From CAZCAQ01 sp964563965 (GTDB taxonomy: Bacteria; Patescibacteriota; WWE3; UBA101185; UBA10185), in contig CAZLZI010000050.1 in the NCBI GenBank assembly GCA_964563965.1, positions 1 through 5,291 of the forward strand: a stretch of 5,291 nt of DNA, in the 5' to 3' direction. Below, piece after piece: positions 1 to 5,291 of the stretch. The position numbers and the translations under genes were made by a program. The notes under the pieces are model-generated. The model had not been told where the DNA came from. It saw nothing but the letters and a program-made list of their open reading frames with translations, and did not search any database. Numbering within the stretch: the first letter of the stretch is position 1; each line of letters opens with the position of its first letter.

Positions 1-330
1 CCCCTAATATTTGCATGGGGAGCAATACCGGGAAACGACGCTGCTACAATAAACTGGTTTAAAGGCATGGTAGCAAAACTTATTTCTGTAGTAGGCATGT
101 ATTTCTTGCTTAAACTCTCTGAGTTCATCCCCAGATATGCCTTCTATAGCGGTTTGTTCGGACCCAACATAACATCTTTTTCCGGTGGTATGATTGCAGA
201 CTTTTTTAAAGGCAGCTTACAGATTTATCTAATCATGTTGATGACACCTTTTATATCGATGATGCTCTGTATTCAAGCGCTTTCAGTCCCTAAAAAAGTA
301 GAGGGCTGGATTCTTGGCCAGAAACGCTAA
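1..330 (+). CDS. C-terminal part of a polytopic membrane protein, possibly VirB6/TrbL-like (5' partial)
   Basis: The reading frame is open from base 1 to a TAA at 328-330, giving the last 109 residues of a protein that begins outside the window. Two hydrophobic stretches are visible, at about residues 24-42 (base 70 onward) and 73-95. They are separated by a Gly/Pro/Phe-containing loop, and the protein ends in a basic, soluble tail (KKVEGWILGQKR). It lies directly upstream of PrgI, TraC-like and VirB4 genes on the same strand, which is where T4SS loci often carry a large VirB6/TrbL-type channel protein; that identity is inferred from position and topology only. The ATG at 67 could be read as the start of an 87-residue protein, but its upstream AAAGG is only two bases away and the frame stays open to the edge, so a truncated longer gene is more likely. 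Confidence 0.7.
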   Translation, partial: PLIFAWGAIPGNDAATINWFKGMVAKLISVVGMYFLLKLSEFIPRYAFYSGLFGPNITSFSGGMIADFFKGSLQIYLIMLMTPFISMMLCIQALSVPKKVEGWILGQKR

Positions 331-379
331 AGAAACACTACTAAAAACCTCACATAGTAACGTATAATAAAGTAAGCTC
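331..379 (+). promoter_or_regulatory. Intergenic spacer with a possible sigma70-type -10 element
   Basis: This 49-base spacer is the only real gap between genes in the window. It contains a perfect TATAAT at 363-368. The hexamer about 17 bases further upstream (ACTAAA at 340-345) is a poor match to TTGACA, and there is no extended -10 TG. Transcription from this box would start near 374-376, leaving a leader of only about 4-6 bases before the ATG at 380. That would fit the absence of a good Shine-Dalgarno sequence before this gene (only AAGTAAG). In A/T-rich DNA a chance TATAAT is quite likely, so the promoter is tentative. No terminator hairpin is seen, so read-through from the upstream gene is plausible. 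Confidence 0.25.
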
Positions 380-2151
380 ATGCCCATTGACGAAAAACAG
401 ATCACCAATAGACAACACGCAGTACCTCAAAACATTATGGAGGTAGAGTTCAAGATAATCGGAGAAATGACTCTTCGAGAATTTATTTACTTGGCAGTGT
501 TTGGCGCCTTAGCCTATTTTTCAGCAATGACTGTCGGTAACTTACTTAAGTGGCCTATGGTTTTCTTTTTCGGTGGTACAGGCATTATCTTTGCTTTCCT
601 CCCTATAAATGATCGCGGTATGGATGAATGGGTCGCAAACTTCTTACGAGCTATCTATAATCCAACTCAAAAAGTTTGGCGCAAAACACCAGAAATACCT
701 AGAGCTTTTACTTTTGAAAACTTAGCTTTTGTTAGAAATGAATTAATTACATTAGCACCTACAACAACACGAAGAAAGTTGGAAAACTATCTTGACTCTT
801 ATAATCAAGTTGAAGAACAAAAAGAAGACTATGAAAAGAAAGAAGAAGAGTTTATAAAAAAAGTCAGAGATACCTACGCATACTATAAAATGGAAGAAAA
901 AAACCAGCCATATACCGTACAGGTACCAGAACTACAAGTACAACCTAATGTAGAAACAGAACTGTTACCCTCTCAACTACCCAAACCAGTACTTGTTAAT
1001 AAACAACATATAACCGGTGTTATACCTATGGGACAAGAAGCACAAGCAGATAAAAGTATAGAAAATGCCTTACCAACACTTTCATTTGACATAAAAGCAG
1101 TGTTTAAACAAATGAATCAACACGCCTCCCCTGTACAACCAGCACAAGATATACCTGTACCTCAAGTACAACAGGCACCGCCTGTAATAGAACCTATAGA
1201 TACAACCATATCAGTAGTAGATGAGGGGTTTTCTCCAACTACAGCCAAACTTACTCCACAGGAAGAGGCTCCACCACAAACATCTCCTGTCATGCAAAGA
1301 CTGCTTGATCAAATAAGTAAAACTAAACAAGAACAACATATTGCTACAGAAGAACCAAATAAAGATATTGCCCGCATTGAAGCAGTGAAACACCGACTAG
1401 ATCCAATTGACAGACAGCCTTCTACTGAAGCTACCCTAAAAGATGTCAAAGCCAGAACGTATCCTAAAATAAACTTGCTTAGAGAATTCAGTCTGGCAGA
1501 GAGCAATAAGCCTTTAACACCAAGTATCACGCCGGACCGCATGTCTGGCCGAATGTTCACGCCACTTGCACTGAATAATGAAGGGGAGATAATCCTACCA
1601 ATAAGGGGAGAAAGGGTGCTAAAGGTTAATAATCAAACCGAAGTAGATATAGAAAAACAACTAGAGGAAAAAACCAAACAACTCCAACAAGTTTTAGACC
1701 AAATACGTATGGAATCAGGCACTTTACCCAAACAAGGTGTAAAAGAAACACCTGCTGTTGACAGCATGGCAAGTACTGATGCCCAAAGAACAGAAGAGAA
1801 TATAAAGAAACTGCAAGCGGAGAATCAGAAATTAATAGAGGAAATGGCAAAAGTAAAAGTTGAAATGGCAAAAGCATCACAAGTAAAATCTAATTTCGAC
1901 CAACAAGAACAAATCATAGGCAGCGCTAAAATCGAGCAAGAAGTCTTACTTGGCAGAATCACAGAACTTCAAAAGAAATTGGAGGAGCAGACTAAGAAAC
2001 AAAAAGAAGAAGAACGACAACGCGAGGAAAAACGCATAGAAGAAGAACGCAAACAGGAAGAAACACTGCGCTTAATGATTAAAATGCAAAAAGACAAAGA
2101 AGCCCCTCGTCCAGGCCAAACATTTGCCCCCGCACCTGAAAACAAACCCAA
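380..2151 (+). CDS. PrgI-family (VirB3-like) T4SS membrane protein with long linker and coiled coil (runs into assembly gap)
   Basis: About 590 residues are readable before the gap. Residues 14-105 match the PrgI family pattern: a VPQNI motif near the N-terminus, then a KIIGEMTLREF segment, two membrane helices at about 34-52 and 58-75, and a FLPINDRGMDEW/YNPTQKVWRK cytoplasmic edge. PrgI is regarded as the VirB3-like inner-membrane partner of VirB4. Residues 130-175 are charged and helical; 176-305 are Pro/Gln-rich and probably disordered. Residues 385-418 form an ordered-looking island with an ILPIRGERVL core. From about 422 the chain becomes Lys/Glu/Gln-rich coiled coil (strongest 466-572), then a Pro-rich stretch reaches the gap. 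PrgI alone is usually only about 100-150 residues, so most of this gene is extension. The ATG at 380 is chosen because it precedes the conserved VPQNI segment; later ATGs at 437 and 467 would delete it. The gene very likely continues as the segment at 2252-2576. Confidence 0.88.
1532..1633 (+). other. Ordered island inside the PrgI extension (residues 385-418)
   Basis: Between the low-complexity Pro/Gln linker and the coiled coil there is a short stretch with alternating hydrophobic residues and glycines (FTPLAL, EGEIILPIRGERVLKV). It looks like two or three beta strands rather than linker or coiled coil. It has the general look of a conserved binding or folding module, but I cannot assign it to a named domain. 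A very distant resemblance to the start of the C-terminal beta domain (a TP/SP-x-x-x-x-G opening followed by a GE pair) is possible but weak. Confidence 0.4.
1775..2095 (+). other. Coiled-coil segment of the PrgI-family protein (residues 466-572)
   Basis: The segment is dominated by Glu, Lys, Gln and Arg with regularly spaced Leu, Ile, Met and Val (for example ENIKKLQAENQKLIEEM), and has no proline or glycine for long stretches. The last part is almost wholly charged (KKQKEEERQREEKRIEEER), which suggests a long single helix or coiled coil extending from the membrane domain. Its likely role is oligomerisation or spacing between the membrane anchor and the terminal beta domain. This is read from composition; no coiled-coil predictor was run. 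Confidence 0.7.
1841..1882 (+). repeat. Two-copy 21-base tandem repeat encoding one coiled-coil heptad each
   Basis: GAAATGGCAAAAG occurs at 1841-1853 and again at 1862-1874, a period of 21 bases. The encoded units are EMAKVKV (residues 488-494) and EMAKASQ (495-501), so each copy equals exactly one heptad. The copies diverge after the first 13 bases. This looks like a small duplication that preserved coiled-coil phase. Confidence 0.6.
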
Positions 2152-2251
2152 NNNNNNNNNNNNNNNNNNNNNNNNNNNNNNNNNNNNNNNNNNNNNNNNN
2201 NNNNNNNNNNNNNNNNNNNNNNNNNNNNNNNNNNNNNNNNNNNNNNNNNNN
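2152..2251. other. Assembly gap of exactly 100 N
   Basis: One hundred consecutive N bases separate two Pro-rich coding stretches. Exactly 100 is a common placeholder for a scaffold join of unknown size, so the length should not be trusted. Upstream coding is in the frame of base 380, and downstream coding is in the frame of base 2253. If both belong to one gene, the true missing length must be a multiple of three; 100 is not. The Pro-rich sequence on both sides (PAPENKP before, PVPTNPP after) suggests a repetitive linker that broke the assembly. Confidence 0.97.
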
Positions 2252-2576
2252 ACCAGTACCAACTAACCCGCCTTCTTTTGGGAAACAGATATTAACAAGC
2301 TCTCCTAATGTAATTACTGGCATTGTAAAAAATACGACAGGCAATGTTATGGATAATGTTCTAGTAATCATTAAAAGACCTACGGGAGAACCTGTCAGAG
2401 CTTTGAAAACAAACAAGTTAGGGGTCTTTGCCATAACTACTCCTCTTGGTGATGGTGAATATGTAGTAGAATTAGATAAAGCAAAACACACTGGACTTAC
2501 TTTTAATGCAACCAAAGTAGTACTTGATGGCAAGGTATTGCCACCACTAGAATTTATAGGCAAACAAAATGTTTAA
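2252..2576 (+). CDS. Carboxypeptidase-regulatory-like beta domain, probable C-terminus of the PrgI-family protein (5' partial at gap)
   Basis: After the gap, 107 residues are read from base 2253 to the TAA at 2574-2576. A Pro-rich lead-in (residues 1-18) is followed at about 19-103 by a beta-sandwich pattern: NVITGIVKNTTGNVMDNVLVII, then a TNKLGVF turn, then TPLGDGEYVVEL, ending in VLPPLEFIG. The T-N/D-x-x-G-x-F turn and the repeated strand/glycine spacing are typical of carboxypeptidase regulatory-like (transthyretin-type) domains, which are structural or binding modules and not enzymes. No peptidase is present. I recall the same kind of domain attached to, or following, PrgI proteins in CPR T4SS loci, which supports one continuous gene with 380-2151. 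A separate small gene starting inside the gap cannot be excluded. The last 8 bases overlap the next gene. Confidence 0.78.
2558..2560 (+). promoter_or_regulatory. Weak ribosome-binding site for the TraC-like gene
   Basis: An AGG triplet lies 8 bases before the ATG at 2569. It is a minimal Shine-Dalgarno match at acceptable spacing. Because the start codon lies inside the end of the upstream gene (ATG 2569-2571, upstream stop 2574-2576), initiation probably depends mainly on translational coupling with ribosomes finishing the upstream gene. Confidence 0.4.
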
Positions 2577-3270
2577 AATTAACTCAACAACACAAGATCA
2601 TCTGGATATCATAGATGTAAAGAGTAACTTAGTAGTTCTACAAAACGGGTCAATTTGCGCTGTAATTCAAACGAAAGCTGTAAACTTCAACTTGTTATCA
2701 GAAATTGAACAAGACGCTATTATTGCAGCCTTTTCTATGCTTCTAAACTCTATAACCTTTCCTGTGCAAGTGGTTATAAGATCAAAGAAATTGGATATAA
2801 CCAAGTATATTGAGAAAGTCATTCGCGTTGAACGACAAATTGCAGACCCGCTATTGAAAAAACAGGCCGAAGCATATCGCAAATTTGTCCAAGAAGTAAT
2901 AAAACAGAATGAAGTACTAGATAAAAGTTTCTATGTTGTTATTCCAGCAGGAGGCGCTGTTACTGGTAGTGAATTAGCAACACAACCTTTTGGTTGGGTA
3001 GGCAAACTATTAGGTAAACAAAACAAACGTATTAGTGTTGATGTGGATAAAACAATCAAAAATTACACCAATGAACTCATGCCAAAGGTAGATCATGTCA
3101 TTAAGCAATTCAACCGTATCGGCATACAATCAAAGCAGTTAACAACACAAGAATTAGTTCAACTCTATTTTGATATCTATAATCCGGTCTCAAAACACAG
3201 TCAAAGAATTAAAACTAATGTGGATGACTATAAAACTGCTATAGTTAATCCTGCATTGATAGAGGAATAA
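2569..3270 (+). CDS. TraC-like T4SS protein, resembling a stand-alone VirB4 N-terminal domain
   Basis: This complete 233-residue protein has no Walker A or B motif, no signal peptide and no membrane helix. Residues 17-72 form a beta-rich unit (LVVLQNGSICAVIQT, then FPVQVVIRSKKL). A charged helix at about 76-118 follows, then a strand FYVVIPA at 121-127 and a Gly-rich loop. A final helical segment ends in the conserved-looking LTTQELVQLYFDIYNP (191-206). This matches the small TraC-type protein that commonly precedes VirB4 in CPR T4SS loci. Its fold order parallels the N-terminal domain of the VirB4 encoded next door, so it may be a non-catalytic accessory or docking subunit of the ATPase; that role is inferred. 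It overlaps the upstream gene by 8 bases and ends one base before the VirB4 start, indicating coupled translation. It is much shorter than F-plasmid TraC, which includes the ATPase, so the traC symbol is not assigned. Confidence 0.82.
   Translation: MFKINSTTQDHLDIIDVKSNLVVLQNGSICAVIQTKAVNFNLLSEIEQDAIIAAFSMLLNSITFPVQVVIRSKKLDITKYIEKVIRVERQIADPLLKKQAEAYRKFVQEVIKQNEVLDKSFYVVIPAGGAVTGSELATQPFGWVGKLLGKQNKRISVDVDKTIKNYTNELMPKVDHVIKQFNRIGIQSKQLTTQELVQLYFDIYNPVSKHSQRIKTNVDDYKTAIVNPALIEE
3261..3266 (+). promoter_or_regulatory. Ribosome-binding site for the VirB4 gene
   Basis: AGAGGA lies 5 bases before the ATG at 3272, inside the last codons of the TraC-like gene. It is the best Shine-Dalgarno match among the gene starts in this window and supports the chosen VirB4 start. 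Its position implies that ribosomes can terminate at 3270 and re-initiate immediately. Confidence 0.7.
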
Positions 3271-3271
3271 A

Positions 3272-5290
3272 ATGAAACTGCCAAGATTACTACCGTTTAA
3301 ATCAAAACCAGAACCACAGCCACAAGAGGAAATAAAATCAAATCAAGCAGAAAACGCACCCCCAGCGCAAACACTTGCGAATGGGATGGTGAATATAAGG
3401 GATGTTATCGCTCCCTCTGCTATTGAAATTGATTTCAATAATTTAAAGATAGGGAATATGTATTACAGAACTATCTTTATTTCCGGTTATCCTAGATTTG
3501 TTGGTGCGAACTGGCTTTCTCCTGTAATCAACTTTGATCATACACTTGAGATATCTATGTTCTACTACCCTGTAAAAGCAAAAAGTATTCTTGAGGACCT
3601 GCGCAAAAAAATCACTGAACTAGAGGCTACTGTTAAAAGCAGTACCGAAAAAGGCAGACTAATAGACCCATTTGTACAAGCAGCACTTGATGACGCGAAA
3701 GCATTACAAGAACAACTTGTTAAAGGTATTGAAAAATTCTTCCAATTCTCTTTCTACATTACCATCCCTGCTGAAACAATGGAGGAGCTAGATAATATAA
3801 CAAGAAAACTAGAGGCAACTCTTGCATCCCTACTTCTTATTTCAAAACATGCAACACTCCAAATGGAAGAAGCCTTTCAAGCTACGGTTCCTGTAGCTAT
3901 GGATAAACTACTTATAACCAGAAACATGGATACAACCAGCCTTGCCACTACATTTCCGTTTACCTCCTCAGACCTCACGTCAGAAGATGGCATTATGTAT
4001 GGAATTAATATACACAATGGTTCTCTTGTTATTTTTGACAGGTTTTCGCTTGAAAACGCTAACACCGTTGTCTTTGCTAAGTCAGGTTCGGGTAAATCCT
4101 ATTTTGTAAAATTGGAAGCTTTGCGTCTTATGGTATTTGGAGCTCAAATACTCATTATCGATCCAGAGGAGGAATACAGGAATCTATCTCAAGCTGTAGG
4201 CGGTAACTATATTAGTTTCTCGTCTAATTCCCCTCAAAAAATAAACCCCTTTGATTTATCCGGTATTGCAGTCGAAGGAGAAAACGAACTAGGGCAGAAA
4301 CTCTTATCACTACATACACTTTTAACACTTATGCTAGGAAAAATGACACCTACGGAAGAAGCAATACTTGACAGAGCCTTAATAGAAACTTACCGCTTAA
4401 AAGGCATTACTACAGATCCAGAAACTCAAAGAGATAGAGAACCGCCAATTATGGAAGATTTGTACAAGGTTCTGCTTGGTGCACAAGAATCAGAAGCCCG
4501 AGGTATGGCCGACCGACTTGAAAAATACATTCGAGGTTCAATGGCGGGTATTTTTGACTCGCAATCCAATATTGACTTAAACAGCAATATGACTGTTTTT
4601 TCCACCAAGAATCTTGAAGAAGCAATAAGACCAGTGGCATTTTATATAATTCTTGATTATGTCTGGACAACAATTAGAAAGAATCTTAAAAAGCGCGTAC
4701 TTATAGTTGAAGAAGCATGGTACTTGTTGCAAAACGAAGACAGTGCAAGATTTATTTATGGCATTGCTAAAAGAGCAAGAAAATATTACCTTGGGCTTAC
4801 AACCATCACCCAAGATGTAGATGACTTTCTCTCCTCTGAGTATGGAAAGATCATTGTTACAAACTCGTCTATTCAAGTGCTACTTAAACAACATCCAGCG
4901 GCAATAGATCGAGTTGCCCAAACATTCTATCTCTCTGAAGGAGAAAAAAGACTCCTACTTGCGGCAGGAGTGGGTGAAGGCTTGTTCTTTGCAGGTGCTA
5001 ACCACGTCTATATAAAAATAAAAGCCTCTGAAGAAGAGCATAAGCTTATAACAACTAATCCTCAAGAAATTCTGGAACTTCGAGAAAAGGCAAACCTTAA
5101 TAAACCAAAAGAAGTAGCACAACCTACTATCCAAGGCACGAATTATAAGCAGGTGGATAGTGCTACTTTAAGCCAAGTGTACAGAGATTCACTTCAAGAG
5201 AAACCAACAGAAGTGGTAATTAAAAAAACAGTAGAGGAGCTAAAAGAAAACCCACCTAGTTTAACTGCAGATCCAAATATGCCACAATAA
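3272..5290 (+). CDS. virB4: VirB4-family T4SS ATPase
   Basis: This is a complete 672-residue cytoplasmic AAA+/RecA-like motor that powers T4SS assembly and substrate transfer. A short Pro/Gln-rich leader (1-38) is followed by the N-terminal domain (about 39-250), the part expected to contact VirB3-like and membrane partners. The ATPase domain contains Walker A AKSGSGKS (269-276, with Lys275 and Ser276 for phosphate and Mg binding), the family motif IIDPEEEY (295-302), an all-helical insert (about 340-425) with a YIRGSMAGIF segment (419-428), Walker B VLIVEEAW (476-483), an Arg-rich helix KRARKYY (500-506) and the Gln motif TTITQD (510-515). The Walker B acidic pair is Glu480-Glu481 rather than the usual Asp-Glu. 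Residues 600-672 form a hydrophilic, Pro-containing tail beyond the catalytic domain. The length is somewhat short compared with the roughly 800 residues of classical VirB4. The start is supported by AGAGGA at 3261-3266. It follows the TraC-like gene by one base, so both are expected on one transcript. Confidence 0.95.
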   Translation: MKLPRLLPFKSKPEPQPQEEIKSNQAENAPPAQTLANGMVNIRDVIAPSAIEIDFNNLKIGNMYYRTIFISGYPRFVGANWLSPVINFDHTLEISMFYYPVKAKSILEDLRKKITELEATVKSSTEKGRLIDPFVQAALDDAKALQEQLVKGIEKFFQFSFYITIPAETMEELDNITRKLEATLASLLLISKHATLQMEEAFQATVPVAMDKLLITRNMDTTSLATTFPFTSSDLTSEDGIMYGINIHNGSLVIFDRFSLENANTVVFAKSGSGKSYFVKLEALRLMVFGAQILIIDPEEEYRNLSQAVGGNYISFSSNSPQKINPFDLSGIAVEGENELGQKLLSLHTLLTLMLGKMTPTEEAILDRALIETYRLKGITTDPETQRDREPPIMEDLYKVLLGAQESEARGMADRLEKYIRGSMAGIFDSQSNIDLNSNMTVFSTKNLEEAIRPVAFYIILDYVWTTIRKNLKKRVLIVEEAWYLLQNEDSARFIYGIAKRARKYYLGLTTITQDVDDFLSSEYGKIIVTNSSIQVLLKQHPAAIDRVAQTFYLSEGEKRLLLAAGVGEGLFFAGANHVYIKIKASEEEHKLITTNPQEILELREKANLNKPKEVAQPTIQGTNYKQVDSATLSQVYRDSLQEKPTEVVIKKTVEELKENPPSLTADPNMPQ

Positions 5291-5291
5291 A

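Noticed and set aside
67..330. An 87-residue protein starting at the ATG at 67
   Set aside because: The frame is open to the window edge, and the only Shine-Dalgarno-like bases are too close to the ATG. A truncated longer gene is more likely.
437..480. Internal starts for the PrgI gene at 437 or 467, the latter preceded by GGAGAA
   Set aside because: Either start would remove or cut the conserved VPQNI and KIIG segments that open the PrgI domain, so the ATG at 380 is preferred.
935..1172. Repeated CAAGTACAAC in the Pro/Gln linker (935-944 and 1163-1172)
   Set aside because: It is short and irregularly spaced, and is explained by biased Gln/Val/Pro codon use. It is not a CRISPR or regulatory array.
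1211..1880. Minus-strand open frames opposite the PrgI linker and coiled coil
   Set aside because: They are antisense shadows of an A-rich, stop-poor coding strand, rich in Leu, Phe and Ser, with no domain pattern or ribosome-binding site.
380..2266. A 628-residue protein reading through the N run to a TAA at 2266
   Set aside because: The last residues (TSTN) come only from reading in a frame fixed by an arbitrary 100-N placeholder. The domain in the other frame shows the true coding frame after the gap.
2124..2576. A 150-residue gene starting at the ATG at 2124
   Set aside because: That ATG lies upstream of the gap inside the PrgI-family frame and would require coding through the N run. 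The real coding after the gap joins the upstream gene better.
3877..4876. Minus-strand open frames opposite VirB4
   Set aside because: They lie fully opposite a well-supported ATPase gene and show no recognisable protein features.
1..5291. Recoded UGA (Gly) as seen in some CPR lineages
   Set aside because: All visible stops are TAA and no in-frame TGA is needed to explain any gene. The standard code suffices, and the window cannot decide between codes.

Overview
The window reads as part of a type IV secretion system (T4SS) inner-membrane and ATPase operon. It probably comes from a Candidate Phyla Radiation (Patescibacteria) genome assembled from a metagenome. Four lines point there: the order membrane protein, PrgI-family protein, small TraC-like protein, VirB4 ATPase; a PrgI gene fused to a long Pro/Gln and coiled-coil region with a carboxypeptidase-regulatory-like beta domain at its end; A/T-rich, A-rich coding strands; and a scaffold gap of exactly 100 N. 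The lineage is an inference from remembered gene-neighbourhood patterns, not from any marker gene.

Layout, all on the + strand: (1) 1-330, the C-terminal 109 residues of a polytopic membrane protein cut by the window edge, possibly VirB6/TrbL-like. (2) 331-379, a 49-base spacer with a perfect TATAAT hexamer close to the next start codon. (3) 380-2151, a PrgI/VirB3-like N-terminal membrane domain followed by a long linker and coiled coil, running into the gap at 2152-2251. (4) 2252-2576, a carboxypeptidase-regulatory-like domain in a different nominal frame, most likely the C-terminus of the same protein. (5) 2569-3270, a TraC-like protein without an ATPase domain, overlapping the previous gene by 8 bases. 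(6) 3272-5290, a complete VirB4-type ATPase starting one base after the previous stop. All four visible stop codons are TAA. No RNA gene, mobile element, CRISPR array or convincing terminator was found.

Functionally, the genes match the inner-membrane core of a T4SS: a VirB6-like channel component, a VirB3-like anchor (PrgI) and the VirB4 motor that docks on it. The small TraC-like protein resembles the N-terminal, non-catalytic part of VirB4 and may act as an accessory subunit. Tight spacing and overlaps from 2569 onward imply translational coupling. Whether the machine moves DNA, protein or pili cannot be read from this window, because no relaxase, coupling protein or pilin is visible. The least ordinary parts are the multi-domain PrgI fusion, the VirB4/TraC-like paralog pair and the Glu in place of Asp at the VirB4 Walker B position.
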